Shown: piece after piece, positions 47,601 through 61,845 of the stretch
How the letters are laid out: every line of letters begins with the position of its first letter
Numbering within the stretch: the stretch's first letter is position 1
NCBI GenBank assembly: GCA_013398615.1
Contig: VZSR01001479.1
Location: forward strand, 9,616,564 to 9,680,563
DNA: 64,000 nt
Origin: Brachypodius melanocephalos
Taxonomy: Eukaryota > Chordata > Aves > Passeriformes > Pycnonotidae
Direction: 5' to 3'
Notes under the pieces: generated by a model
What the model was told of the DNA's origin: nothing
The model's database searches: none
The model's input: only the letters and a program-made list of their open reading frames with translations
Program-made: the position numbers and the translations under genes

Positions 47601-50223
47601 CTAATCTTTTTCTTCTTAAGATGCAAGTATGAGAGAGAACTTGTGCATAATTGGTTTTCTTTGATTTTTAAAGGGCAGAGTATGATAAATATCTCAGTTA
47701 TTCTCTTGAGCTCCATAGGGTTTCTTATGAAAACCAAATCTGAGTATCTTTTTATGAGGAGTGTACAGACTGTCTAGCAATGTTATTTTAATTTCATGTG
47801 ATTTTAGAAAGGCCTTCTTATAACGCTTCTAAATCTCCTTTTTAAAAGGCTTTTTTAATAAATACATTGCTCTTGTAGGAGCTGTTCAACAGGGCACTTG
47901 GAATCTGAATATTAGTGTTATTTGAAAGGCACCTTTGAATAATACTTCTAAATATTTTCCTGCATTTGTTGGAAGATGCATTCTAAAAAAAGCAAACTCA
48001 AGAGTGCTTGATCCTTTGTTGGCAAGTACCTTTTTCCCCTGTACTATAATTTGTCATTTAATATATGAGTACACCAGATAGCACTAAATAGTGCAGTAGA
48101 TGGGAGGGAGATGGAGCATATCTGTGGTGGTGAATTTCTGATGACCTTTTGCTCACCTACAAAAACTAGTTTTAAAGCAGTCTTACAGATTTCGTCTTCT
48201 TTGTTCAGGTATTGCAGACTAAGTGTAATATCCATGTACCTCATAAAATCACTGAAAATAGGACTACTAGAGAGAAGCTTGCTTAGTTAATTACACAAAG
48301 ACAAACTGTTTTGTTGCCTCTCCTGCTGTCTGAATGCAGGAGTTGTGAGAGCCTGTGCTGGTGGTGTTGCAGTGTTGCAATTAGGAGTCTCTAGGACAGC
48401 AGGGTGATCAGCTGGCAGTGCAGTCCTGACGCTCAGGGTGCTGATGTTCTGCTCCACTGTGCTCCAGGCAGCTCGGTCCCACCGTAGGGAGCGGTGCCTG
48501 TGCCCAGCCTGTGCCAGGGGCTGGCAGAGGGTGAGTGTCCATCCTCTGGCTGCAGCAGTCAGCAGCTCCCCTGTCAGCACCAGGGGAGGGAGAGAAGGCA
48601 TGGGCTCTGCAGGCTTGTGTGCACCTGGGGAGGGGGTTTCTGCAGAACTGTGCCTGGAGTACTCCATATCCCAGCAGCAAAGAGGACACCTTGGCAAAAC
48701 CTTGTGTTTCAACCTGTCAGTGACAGAGCCTTGCAGTAGTATTGGATTGGTCAGTGGGCTGTGGGCAAGTGGAAGAGAGTAATACACTTGTTACCACACG
48801 CTAAGAACTCCTAGTGCTGTGACTATGCTTGCTGGTATAATGATGCAGGGCTTAATTAAAAGTGAACCAATCCTGTGGTGTGACTGTACTGTGTCAGCCG
48901 GGATGGTGACTAATTTTAAAGAGTGTCTGTAAGAATTGTCAGGTTTTGTCAAGTGAGGAGAATTTCTCTTTCCTTATCTGTTCAGCCAAGTAAAGAAAAG
49001 CTGAGATGAGATTTTTGATTGTACTCATCTCCTCTCCTCCCAAGTGGTTTAACCTTTATTGACTGATTTGTATGTGTGATTAGGATGTGACCACTCTATA
49101 ATTTTTTCAGCAGTCATACTTTTTTTCCTCTTAATGCAAAATCTTGTTTCCGTTGTATCAGTCAAGAGCTTTAATTCTTCTAATCTTCTAAGAATGCAAA
49201 TATTTTTGTCTTCCAGAGCTGTAAAAGCTACAGGTGGAGTTGCTGTGACAACACTTCCTTGGTGCAGACAACATTTGCTGTCTGCACTGCTTCTCATGAC
49301 AGGTTGGCCCCTCTCCTCAGGCAGGAAGTGCAGCAGAAGCTGAAGGACAGCAGATGAGATAGAGTAAATTCTTTGTCCCATATAAGGCAGGCAGTGTTAT
49401 TTCAAGAGACCTATCTATGCCTCCAACCCTGCCATTGGTTCTACTCTCCTCAGTTCCTACAGCGTGATTTTTCACCGGCAGTATTTTGCTTTTGAGTCCA
49501 GTCCCTACTCTGGGGACTGAGCAGGGAGAGGCACAGGGAGACAGCTTCTGTTTTTGAGGTCAGGCAGTGTGTGAAATGGAGAAGGAAAATTGTTCTTGTT
49601 AACATTGTCTTAGAATGTGCAAAAATACCTCACGTGGCTCAGTATATTTGGGTAGCAATGTACAGCACTCAAACTTAGGGTTTATGCTGTGGGCGTGCGT
49701 TGAGTTTCTAGGCAATCTCTGGCTTAAATGAAGCCTTCCCTGATGTGTAGGTTATGCTGAGATCAAGCAGGAATCTTTGCATTTGTTTTGCTGCTTGTAA
49801 GAGGAAGTTTGTGTTTACCTTTTGAGCTGTCTTGATAAGAAAAGGTCAGAGTTGAATGAGCTGGGGACATCGGAGCTGTTTCCACCATGGCCTCAGAGCA
49901 AAGGCCCATTGCAGCTTTGCGTAAGAGGAGGGAAGGTGTGCAGTGAACTTGGTGTCAACTTCTTTGTGCATGTGATGTGTCTGTAAAGAGTGCTGTACAA
50001 AGACCTTTGTCCTTTTCTAGTGGAATGAGAAATCACATCAGAAAATCCTCATATCTCCTTTTGGGGACATGGGTTATGGTTACCATACTTCTTTGTAGTT
50101 ATCTAATGCCAGCCAATGTAATGTAATGTGTCAAAAGCAGTAAAGATTATAATTCATTTTTCTATTGTATCATTTCACTGTAAAGGGTCATTCCAAAAGA
50201 TTAGATAATGAAATATTCTCTGA

Positions 50224-50488
50224 GTTGTTTTTGTTTTGGTTTTTTTTGTTTGTTTCTTTTTGTTTGTTTGTTTTTTTGTTTGTTTGTTTTTTTGTTTTTT
50301 TTTTTCCCCAGAAAGCTGCTGCTTCCTGGTACAAAGCTTAGAGTAAAAGCACACATGGTTGTTTTTGTTGTTTGCTGCTATTTAAGTAGTTTTTTATTTT
50401 TGTTTTTTTGGGGTTTTTAGTTTTTGGGGGTTTTTTTGAGTTTTTTGTTGTTGTTGTTGGTTTTTTTTTCTTTCTTTTCTTTTTTTAG
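50224..50488 (+). repeat. T-rich low-complexity tracts with TTTG units
   Basis: Two blocks (50224-50305 and 50386-50488) of long T runs with TTTG and TTG units and short G runs, separated by unique sequence. Confidence 0.75.
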
Positions 50489-53400
50489 AGCAAGTTACTC
50501 TCTGTTCCTGTTTCACCTACTCTGTATAATACAAGAACTGTTGCAAGCCTACCAATGCATAGTAAACATGAAATTATTGATGAGTACATATACAGAAAGG
50601 TGTGATTCTATAATTTCAAGTCCAGCAATGGCTGTGGAATGCTTCTAAATTAGCTGATATGCTCACAGCCAAAGGAAGACAAAGTTTTAGGAATTCTGGG
50701 TTCTACTCCTTCTTGTGGCTGAGTTTGCTGTTTTTAGCATGTGTTTTTTATCCCCCATAGTTCATCTGGGCCTTTGTTTTTAGCATATCTATTCACATTA
50801 GTCTTCTTGCTTCTCCCTTCATTACTAAAGGGATATGACTAAGAATACCTGAGATGTCTCTGTTCTCTTTACCTTTTCCTGTTCTTTTCCTTGATGGTAG
50901 GCTTTTAGGAACCATGTGAAATAAGTACAGAAAAGCTTTTGTCCAGCTCTGACTTGGACAAGCAAAATCTTAGAGAGTTAAATACTTTGTCCAGAAATTC
51001 TTTGCAGTGAAATCTTTTTTTTTGCCCTTGAACAGTGTTATCATGTGTATTGGAACATGTCAGAGATTATCCTTTTATGACAAAGATTCCCTTTTTACTC
51101 TTATTTAATGTAGTTGTTCTAAAGCCTGGAAGTTTTAGAGGTTCTTAAGAAAGCTGGAGAAAAAAAAAATTGAATGTTTACTTTGGAGAAGAAAACCTAT
51201 TTTCTCTGAAGTTTTGTTCTGGGAAATTACTTTTTTAGAATGAGGTTCAAACAGATTAACAGAATACATCACTTTCCCTTTTTCTGTCGTGTGTGAGAGG
51301 GACAGAAAAGTCTTGCCAAAGGTTAGTTTGGCAAGTGCTGAAAAATAGAAGAGTTGTGCAACCTTAATTAGACAGGGTAGTTAGTAGATGCTTTATGGAT
51401 TATAATCTTAGTGGTGTAACTCCCCAGTGTGAACTGAGCCGAAGTACAGCTCCAAGATATGTAATGTGCTTGTGTTTGTTGCAGTGGGATGTGAACTGTG
51501 ATGCTGAGGATGACATGTCAAATGTAGGATTGGACAGGCACAGAATTGCACTGCTCTTGCAGCCAGCATGGCTCATATAATTGTCCAGCCTCTTGTGTGT
51601 GCACTTACTGAAATTAATGAGGCCAATATGTTTGCATTCCCAGAAATGTTCCATGACACCAGTGAGGGATTCTGTGTATGAGGCTGTTCTGTGTTCTTCC
51701 TCTCCCCCGACAAAGCATGTCAAGCAAGGAGTGCCACAGAAGAAAGCCAGTACCAGCCTTTCACACTCATCCTACAGCTGCTTCAGTTTTATTGGGCAAA
51801 TATTTAATGATTTGAGGTGATCTGGATCACAGCCAGCTCTGGCCCATGCTAAAACTACCCATCCACCCCTTTTTCAGCTAGGTGACATAGAAGACACAGT
51901 CCCTAACCCAGCTCCTTTTGTGGATGTGGTGAGAGAAGGTAGGTACAAACAGCAAAGAGAAAGGGGAAGGAAATGCATCTTTTGGTGGAAATGCATCTTT
52001 TTAGTGTATTTTTAAAATATTGCCTATGGCCTCAATTCAAAAGAGCAGTCCTATGCAGGATAGGGCTTTAGTATGTGAATGTTACTGAAGTAGACTTCTT
52101 CATCTCTTCTTACTATTTTCTTAACTGGTTGATGTTGTTTAGACTGGAAAAGTGCCTTCTGCCAGATTCTTTTAGAGAATAAAACTAAGCTTAGGGTGAG
52201 GACAAAGGCCTAGGATAAACTGAAAACTAGTTCATAAAGAAGTAAGGAGATCAGTGGTTCTGGTGCAAGCTCAGCAGTGGGGTTTCTCTAAAGTTTTGTA
52301 TGTGTATTATTTGAATTTGTCAGCTCCAGAGACAACTGTAGAAACCTTCGGAAGTACTTAAGCAGCATGAATGGCCAACATGATGCAAAAGTTGTTTGGT
52401 GTTGTGCAGTATAAAGTAATAAACATTTCAGTAAAGTAGCAGTTTAGGAAATAGAGGGAGTATCATGGTGGAGAGCTTAGGGGAAGATTTGTCCCAGTGA
52501 ACAACTATACCTTCTGTTACAAAATATGTAAAGAAAAGAATGGAGCATAATACTAAAAGAATACCAGTGGTTCACCTTCACAGTTCAGTAGTTTTGTCTC
52601 AGTTGTTCTAAAGCTATTGAAGCCTTAAGACTTCTCTAAGGGGGTCACCAGCCTCACTAGTGCTGGCTGAAATCAAACCAGAACCATTTCACTCACAGCT
52701 GAACTCAAAGTAGAACCAAACTGGACACTCAGTGATTCTGTTTTCTGGGCAGAATAAAAAAGATTCAATCTCCTTGACTCTCTGTAAAGGAGAAGGAAGT
52801 TTTTAGTGTCCCCATTAAAAGGTAGAACATTGCAAGTCTATGAGATTTAATAAGACAGCAGTACCTGAAGGTTTTGTTTAATTTTTTTCTTAATTACTTC
52901 CATTATACCTTTTCACAAATGGTTCACCAGGTAATGCCTATGGTGTTATTCTTTTGATTCATACAACATAACTGTAAACTTCTTTTTTAAATGTTACAGT
53001 TCTAAAGGGTAAGGAATTGTCCCTTTCTAAGGAGTTTAATAGTTCATAGCTTAGAGACTCACCTCAGTTTTGTAATTGAAGTAAAGGAGGAGAGGAAAGA
53101 TGAATAGCTTTATTACTGATTCTCACTTATGTGGAACTAAGAATAGAAATGGTGATATAAGAGCAAGGGGCAAAGATGCTGCTGTTTGGGAGGACATGGG
53201 TTCAAGAAAGTTGACTCTTTAGGACAGTGGCTTGAGCGCTTGTAGATTTGGGGTTTTTTGGTGGCAAAATGTAGGACTTTGTCTGACTTCTCTTAACATT
53301 GTTTAATTTGTTTTTTAACATCCTGTAGTTCCAAGCATGTGGAGTTTCTGTGAAAGTCCATAGTGTCTGCGTTTGCTTGCCAGAACTGGGGGAGGAAAAA

Positions 53401-56400
53401 ACCCCATCAATATTAAGAACGTATACTTTTGGTTAATTTCAGCATCGGTTTGTTTGAGTGTGGTGTTTAAGGTGGGCCATCAAACACCATTTTAATGTAA
53501 TTTTATTACTTGGGCATTTATTACCCATGTAGATAAATGTGACCGTGTTTAAGTAGAGTTTCCTGATATTAAGCTACTTGTTTAACAGCTATTCTTTCTC
53601 TCACCTCTCCCACACTTTTGGTTTGCTTCCTTGCAAATCTCTCTGCAATTGACCAGATGGTTCGGATTTCAGGCATAATTGTGTTCTCGTGAGTTTTGTG
53701 AAAATTGACAGCTGAGCGGAGGAGAGAGCCCGAGTTTGTGCCTCAGCTGAGGGTAGTGCAGGCACACTCAGCCATTGTATGTCTTGTTTGACATGTGCTG
53801 CTTGTTCAAACAATGCATCAATGATTCAGAGTTTGCCATGGTGCCAGCGTATCTTGTCCATCCAGTTGGGGAGAAGGAGGTTAGACAGTGGTTTTTTGGG
53901 AAATCAGCATCTGTTACTTCTGCTTCTGGAGCAAGACATTAACCTGGCAGTGGCAGATGGTGCTGGAAGCAGCATCCTTTCCTGTGGGGTTTAGTACACC
54001 TTGCTTATCATAGTCTTTTAGATCCAAAAGGGAGATGCAGAAAACTCATTACTCTTAATATTAGGAAAAAGGCTAACTGGTAAAAGAACTTCTATTTTGA
54101 GCTTTTAATACCTTCTACTCTATGTTAAGCAGAAATTCATGTAGCCTCTTAAGAACAGAACTGGAAGGACATCAACCTGACTGAAACATCATCCTGATTT
54201 TGCCTGGGATAGTGTTAATTTTCCTCTTAAAACTATGTCAAACTCTCAAGAAAGAGCAGTGATGCTGAGATTACTGTAGGCAGATCAGAGTCAAAGGAAA
54301 AATCAGTTGTGAATCTGACCCAGGGACATGTAGAAACATGAAGGTCAAGGTGTATTTGAGTATATTTGAGAAAACCTGGGAGAGAGCAATGGTGTGGGTT
54401 GTAAGCAGCATGAGAGTCTGTCAAGAAGGGTTCTGTACCGCTGTTGCACCACTCTTGGAGGCATCACATTAGAAGTATGGCCTCTTGAGTTTTGTACCTG
54501 AACCTGTCCTATTTTGATATGCATAAATATATCTAGATGACCTGGCAAATCTCCAGCTCTGATAGCTGCCAGTTTGCTTTCCAAATGCATTCTTCTTTCC
54601 TACCCATTTTTATTTCCTGTGGTTTTCTCTGGCATGAAATTCAGTTGTTGCTCCTGTCAACAGCATTACTTGGAAATAAATAGAACCATAGCCTGTGTAT
54701 ACATTAATAGACAATGAAGGACCTCTGAGGTTCAGTTTACATTTGTAAAAATGTTTCCAGATGCAGGCATGGTTAAGATAAATGCTGTTAAAGCTCTTGC
54801 ATGGAGTGAATGACATGAAATTGAACAGATCATTTTTTTTTTTGTATTTGGAACTCTTCCATTTGTATTATCAAACCTAATACTTAGGTCTTCTAATGTA
54901 GTAACAGAGGAAGGGAGTGGGACAACAGCAAGGTCTTTGCCCAGGTAATTCTGTTGTCTTGGTTAACACGTCTGGAAACACTCAAGATAATTGGATGCCT
55001 ATCTTGGGATTCTGGAGTTTGATGAGATTTCTGCAGGCTGGAGGAGCACTTCTGTTCCTCCTATCTTTCATAGGGAGAAAATACCTATGAAAATGAAACA
55101 TACCATTTTCTTCTTCATTGCTTACATTCTGTGATTTAACATCCTACTGAACTTTAAAAGCTAAAATGCAGAGCTTAGCTCATGTAACCATGAGTGGTGT
55201 CACTGTGCATCAGTGTAGGAAGGCAAAGGGTTATTTTGGGTGGCTGCTGTGGGAAGGAACCCGAGCAGGTGGCCTCCTCCCTTCTTTTCTAGTCCCATTA
55301 CCGCCCTCTCCTGATACTTTTGCAAGAGCTGTGTGGTAAATCTGGCTGTCTGGTCACTCACTGGGTTTGATCTGAGTTTCTTTGAGTGAAGTTTTGGATT
55401 TGGTTGGATAGGTAGAATTCAGTGTTTCAGTGGTATTGACCAAAGCTCTTACTCTGTAGCCTATTTTTTTTCCCAGTTTTATTTTTGTTTGAAGAAAACG
55501 TCATTTGTAATTCTTTTGGTAAGAGTTTCAGGAGTAAAGTAAGCCAAGGCACTGGTAGCCACAGATCATAACAAGTTGCATTTAAAGTGCTTACAGTGCC
55601 CATTGCTACCCACAGACTAAGGAGTATTCAAATTAATCATTTAATTGCAAAGTAGATGTCTGAGAGTCATCATATCTTCTTTGATTTGTGGCACTGTTCT
55701 ATATTTGAAATGGAGAAGCCCATTTCCATAGTCCCTTTCACAACTCTGTTGTTCAGCCCCCTTATGGGTGCTCTCCTGAGAAACTGCTCTGCACTGAAGT
55801 AGTTTTTAATTGAAGTACTCTGAAGTCTGTTCTTTTTTTTTTTTTTGTTCCCCAGCGTTTTTCTGCTGTCATTTTCACCGTTTGTTCCAAATCTATAGAA
55901 ACTTTTTTTTTAATTTGAGCTGTGGAATTCTTTTTTTAATGTGAGGAGTGAAAAGAGAGGGAGAAAGAGAAGCATCAGTTACTGTCATTGCAGCAACATA
56001 TTTCACAATTTAAGCCTGGGTATTTCATTGAAAGATGCATTCAGTACTGGTCTGTGCATTGCGGGTGAAGGATAGGTATGGGCATCATCCACTCAGAATG
56101 TTTGCATAAATTTGTTTCTAGAGAGTGACCATTTTATGGTAGTAAAAAGTACTACTGAAGTACCAAGTAATGTCTGTTGGCCACAAATCTAAGGTACTTC
56201 TTGCAGTTGTCAGCAGGTGTAAGAGGATTATTTGTTTCATAATAGTAGCAGATGCCAGAGAGCTAAACTTTTGGTAAAATTACTTAATTTATGATAGCCT
56301 GACTGTGCCATTAAAGGTATTACTTCTGATGTTATGATGGACTTCTGCTTACTGTCAACCTGAAACCTGGCCACACACTTAATTCTTAAAAGTTGCTGAA

Positions 56401-57816
56401 CTGGTATAGGATAACCTGGGGCAAATTTAATAAGAGGTTTTGTTCTCTTGAATCATTTGTTGTGTCCTTTCAACAAAAGTAATACTTAAGTTCCCAGCTA
56501 GAATTGGTGTCATAGACATTCCAGCATGCTTTTCAAACTTACTGTGGCCTCTTGTTTTAATAATAGAAGTTGCATAAACAGAAACATAAAACTAACTACC
56601 GGAATTTGCTGTTATATTTATTTGCATCATTATCTTCTAATTGGTTTGTGATTAAATTATTTGATTATATTTGTGGTAACATCATTTCCCCTTTATAAAA
56701 TCCTTTAAATGGAAAAAATTAACCTGGTATCTAACAACTTCAAGGGACAGTGGTTTCACAGGTCTTGTTCATCTTACAACTTCTTTGTTGTAAAGACTAT
56801 TTTTAGCATGGATGAGAAGTTTTTTAAAATCCTTGAAACATCATGGTGGAAACGTTTAAAGCTTCCCTTAAAAGGTTTATCCTTCTTTCTTGCATCTGTA
56901 TCCAGTTTTGGGTTTTTTTTGATTCTTTGCAGGCCTTTCATTTTTAAGTGTCCCCCTCCACGCTGCAGCTTGGGAATGTCCAGTGCCTGGGTGTGTTCTG
57001 TGGGATATGGCCATGCTATCTCACTGGATCTGGAGGATGGCACAGAGGTGTGTGGGTGGAGAAGAGAGTAATGCTGCAGCTGTTGATTAGTAGCCAGTTT
57101 TATGGCTTGAGGATACTGATTTTCAGATTATGCTGCACCTGCGTTCTCAGTGTTCTTGCGACCATTCAGGTGCTCAGTAGCTGTTTAGTCTGTCCAGACT
57201 CGACAAAGTTAAAACGATTTAAATGGTCAATGTCCTTCAAGTGGAGACAAGCTCCTCAGTTCTGAGGTCACTGTAAGGAGACAACAAATAACTGCACAGA
57301 AGGGCCTTTTGCCTTTCCCTTGTAGGCTGCTTAACCAAGGTCATCGAAAAGTAAAAGGTTTTCCAAAGACATCTGGCACTACTTCTGTGTGTAGTGATTA
57401 TTTGTGCTGGACAGTGAGCTGGGCTGAAAAACATCAGCTGTATAACAAGACATCCTGTCTTCTTGTGGTAACTTAGGCAAGAACTGAAGGATATGAAGAG
57501 GTAACTGCAAGGTGTCAATTTGGTTTAGGTAAACAGAAGGTAGTGATCAGAGCTGGGATATAGGGGTGGCCTTACCACAGTTAGAATCTTGACTTCCAAT
57601 AATAGTGTTGTTTTCTTGAATTGAACCTTCAGCCAGTGATTAAAGTCATGCAGTTCGCTTCCCTGAGGAGGAAAAGCAGATTAAGATGCATTTTGTTTGT
57701 TTGTATTTAATCAATATGACTTGTTTAAAGGATAGATTAAATACCATATCGTTCTGAGCCCAGTTGATTTGAACACTGAGAAAATGGTTTCCTTTCTCAG
57801 TAGTGTAATTAGGTTG

Positions 57817-58010
57817 TTTTTTTTTTTTTTTTTTTTTGATGTAGCTTTTATTTTGAAAAGCACAGTCTTAGTCCTTAACTGTTGTCACTCTGGCAGCTGT
57901 TCTTGATGTGCACCCTCTTGCTGCAACCCTTGCCTGCACCTGGTCCCAGTGGTGCAATTCAGAGCTAAGCAGTTGAATGCTTGGGGGCTGATGAGGCCTT
58001 TTCACCATGC
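57817..58010 (-). pseudogene. Poly(A)-tailed retrocopy, 5'-truncated, source unknown
   Basis: Read on the - strand: a 141-nt open frame (58008-57868, ATG to TAA), then ~15 bases, an AATAAA signal (57852-57847) and a 21-base poly(A) run (57837-57817). Related sequences TAATTAGGTTG (+, 57806-57816) and TTAATTAGGGTTTG (+, from 58013) flank it and look like a target-site duplication. This is the layout of a reverse-transcribed mRNA 3' end. The peptide (ends ARVTTVKD) could not be matched to a known protein by eye. Confidence 0.6.
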
Positions 58011-61000
58011 TGTTAATTAGGGTTTGGATGTAGGGAGAGATGAATGCAAACTCTCACTTGGAGTTTCAGGCAAGTTCCGCATCTTATGTAATGAAAAAGC
58101 AACATTTGCTCACTTCCAGTCTGATTGCAGTTTTCTGGTTCCCATATTTCATAAACCGCAAGGCACTTCAGAGATTTTCATGGGTGCCAGAAAATCCTTG
58201 ATGAGTTACCTAACTCCTATGTAAAAAACAGTGCACTAGAATAGCTGTGTTGTATCAGTTTCCTATGAGAAATTGCTTTCTCTCTTCTTGCAACCCAGTG
58301 ACAGTTTTCTGCATTCTGCGTGCCTTTTACCTCAAAGAGCCTCTTGTGTAGTGCTCTGAAAAGTTTGTGGTCCCAAATCATACAGTAACTTAAAACTTCC
58401 AGTGAAAAATGTGAATGAGACTTACAACAAGTGTCTTTCCATTGCTAGCCACCCTCTCCAGTCCCTCATGCAGTATGTAATAACTAAATTTGGCTGAATT
58501 CTTCTGCTGTCCCCAGAAAGTCTTGGTATAGCATGGCCTTGGGATATTTGTTGGAAAATTGCTGCGTATGTCATGTCATTTCTACAGCTGTGTTTTTTTT
58601 GAAAAACATCTGAAAAGCTTCAAGATGCCCTGGTTTCCTTGTTATTATATTGGAAACTTGCAATCTGCGAATCTTAAAAGGAGAGGAAATGGCCATCTCT
58701 TCCTGGGCAGGAATTGGTATCTGCCACCAGTTACTTGCTCTTTAAAGCCCTGCTTTCAACTGGGCTGACTGGAGGATCTAGATTAAGTGAGAGCAGAATT
58801 TTCTGTATGGCTTCAGCTTTTGAAATACCTCAACTCTTTTTTCCTCTAAAGTGTAAACCAGCAATTTTTGCAGAACTTTATAGTGGTAGAGCTTGCTCCC
58901 TCTTAAGTAACAATGAAAATTTCGTGCAGTCTTTTATGAGGATTTGATTTTGAGCACCTCAACAGTTATTGGTGAATGTACTTTAAATTTCTGTAATACA
59001 TTCCTTCAAGTCTACATACTGCTCCCAGAAGCAACCGGGACTTGAATCTGTCAACCTCAAAAGCAGGAAAATCTAGTGTGGATTATATACACCTATTTCC
59101 CTATCTGTGATAATAGATGATTCTTATCTTTATTTCTTTATAGCCATCAGACTCTGCTCATGTTTTATTTTTCTCTTGAAACAGCATTACAGATTTTCCC
59201 CAGTTATTTATTTAAAGCCTTGCTTTTGCCTTGCAAGTGCATTTTTTTTCAGTGAGTATTTGTCCAGTTTCCCCATTATTTATATTATTCTGGACGACAC
59301 AGTGCAGACCCTATTGCTGCCATATAAAGAAGAAAATTTGATCCCTGACAAAGTCCTGCAGTGTGCATCTCTGCAGGAGCAGCTGAAGAGTTGAATGGGA
59401 GCTGTGGGAGTGCTGTGTTCCTGTATGGTGACTTGTTGGTTATTAGTTTTGGCCAGCTTGTCCTAGGGTGGCCAGTTTACATCAGGATTCTCAGAGTGAA
59501 CAGCTGGGGCAGCAAAGCAGGTTTCAGCCTTTTCCCCACTTCCAAAGAGAGAGTTCTCTGGAGGAAACAGGCCTGCAATTTCACAAATCATTTGTTCTGT
59601 GTAGACCATTATCCTAATGGGATTTTTCACCCTTTTGGTTTGGATATACTGTTTTTTGGTATTGATGACAAAATCTGAAATGTATCCCTTTACTCTAGGG
59701 CTGAAAACCTCTTTTCTGGGCACTGTCTCCCCTGGAACCTGACAAAACTCAGGGTTTTGTCTGACTGCTTTAGTCCTGTATCTATTAGCTTTTTAAGGCT
59801 GGATGATGTGTTAGCTGTACTTTTTCAGCCACCTAAACAGTTGAGGCAAGTGAAGTACCTTATGAATGAGTCTTTTTGGCATCACAGGGAGTTTCACATC
59901 TGGAAAGACAAGCAGCAGGATCAAATTAGTAATGCATACCATTGCCAGTGACTCAAAAGGAAACCATAGTAATGGTATTGTAGTTTTTGGTACTGCCTCT
60001 GGGTAATTTCTGCTATCTAGTCAGTTGATTCTGTAAAGACAGCTCAGGTTATTGCTAGGGTGCAGTACTTTAACTGTGACAAAGGGTGTGCCATACTGCT
60101 CTTTTAGGGAGAAAATACTTTCTTTGACTTGTTTTTCCCAAACAAATCCAAAGCCTACTAAAAATGAGGCAGCTGTCACCCTGTCTCTGCCTAAATAGTG
60201 TCTTTGTAGCCTCTGTGACACATGGGTACAAAAATTTTGTACCAAGGATGTTTAACTTTCTCTTGTACATAAACTTACAAGAAAGAGTGGGGAGGTTGCA
60301 GGTTTTTAGCATGTTCTAAACATATTCTTTGAAAGAGCAAAACTCTACACTTGCTGTGCTCTAGAGACCATAACATGCCTAACAAATTTGTTTCAAAAAG
60401 AAATTCACGGCAATTTTGAAGGTAACCTGGGTGACTCGTACTGGTTACGCTTTTCTTGTTGGGCCAACCAGACTTGCCCGGCAGGTCTTCCAGCGTAGCA
60501 AACCACAGTTCTGCAAGAATTCATCCTGGTTCAACTGGTGCTTGCTGCCCCATCATGCCATCTTCTGATAGCCCTGATTGTGCTGGCTTGCCCCTTCTAG
60601 TTTGGCTTTTGTTTTTCACCGGCACAGATTGTCCCATGATGTTCCAGTGACTCCTACTTCTCAAGTGTAAGAGCAACTTAGGTAACTATTTTAGATAAAT
60701 ATCTTGAATAAAGATAATAAGGGAAATAATTTGGGCCTTCCCACTTTACATGTTGGGGTTTTTTGTTTACTTGTTATTACTCTAAGTTTTGTGTTTGAGT
60801 AGGTGTCACTAGCTGTATCTGAGTATTAAGTAGTAATTTGAGTATCTTGGTGTTGAAGTAGCTTAAGTAGCTCAGTTTCAATCTCGCTGCTTACATGTGT
60901 TGTGTTTGTCATGCAGACAAAACAGTCTCAATAAAGGAGTTCACTTTTCCATAGTATAGCTAAAGATAAAAATATCTAAATGAAGATCTTCAGATGAAGA

Positions 61001-61344
61001 CATCAAGACCTCCTAGCAGTGAACACAAGTGTTTATTCTGGCTAAAATGCATTGTTGCCTCAAGCTTGTGGGGTTGGTCCCACTTTTTTGCCTGAGTTTG
61101 ATGATCCCAGATGAATCATACCCTGCTTCTTTCATAACAAGGTTTGAACTACCTTTCAGATTTATGTCTTTGCTGCAGTTCTGCAGCAGTAAGACAGAAA
61201 CGTGTTGCCAGGTTTTATTTGCAACATGTGCTTTGCGATTGTAAAAGCTGATCCTTTTCATGCTGCAGGATAAAGTTTTAGGTTTTGTTGTAGCTGTACA
61301 TATCCACTAAGAGGGTGTTCTGTTAACACTGTGTTTTTCCTCCT

Positions 61345-61845
61345 GGTGTCAGGCTGAGTTGTTTAGGTTGGAAAGGACTTCTGAGGATCATATAGCTGAA
61401 CCCCTCGCTCAGAGCAAGGTCATTTAGAACAGGTTGCACAGGTTCATGTCCTGTCAGGGTTTGAACCGCTCCAAGGATGAACATTTCACAACCTCATTGT
61501 GCAACCTGGAAACATACTATAATAAATTGTTTTGGTGGTTTGGTTGTTGGGTTGTTGGTTTTTTTTTGTTGTTGTTGTTGTTTTTATTTTTTTTTTCCAT
61601 GTGTTTAAGGGGGATATCCTTTATTTTTTTATTTGGCCCTATTACCTCTCAACTTGTCACTGGACACTGCAGGGCAGAGTCTGGCTAAGTCATCTTTACA
61701 CCTCTTTCTGTGCCCCCATCAGGCACTGATGCATGGGTACAATTTTCCCTCTGAAGCCTTTTTCCTTCGGGCTGAACAGTCCCAACTCCCTCAGTCTCTG
61801 CTCCTATGAAAGATGCTCTGGTCCCTCATCATCTCAGTGGCTCTT
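61345..61845 (-). repeat. CR1 LINE fragment, antisense, old
   Basis: Reverse-complement CR1 landmarks: TTTAGGTTGGAAAGGACTTC (near 61360), 'agaacaggttgcacaggttc' (near 61427), GGGCTGAACAGTCCCAACTC (near 61770) and 'ctcctatgaaagatgctctgg' (near 61800). It is interrupted by a T/G-rich expansion at 61528-61597 and is clearly diverged. Confidence 0.8.
61528..61597 (+). repeat. T/G-rich simple repeat (GTT/TTG units)
   Basis: GGTTTGGTTGTTGGGTTG followed by long T runs and repeated TTG units inside the CR1 copy. Confidence 0.75.

Noticed and set aside
48287..48787. 166-codon - strand frame in the LPGAT1 intron
   Set aside because: Several overlapping open frames on both strands here reflect a local GC-rich patch; no frame stands out and no product is recognised.
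54186..54235. Short similarity (TGCCTGGGATAGTGTTAATT) to the other end of the avian LTR type seen at 61846
   Set aside because: Only ~35 bases match, with mismatches, and nothing on either side extends the similarity. Too short to call.
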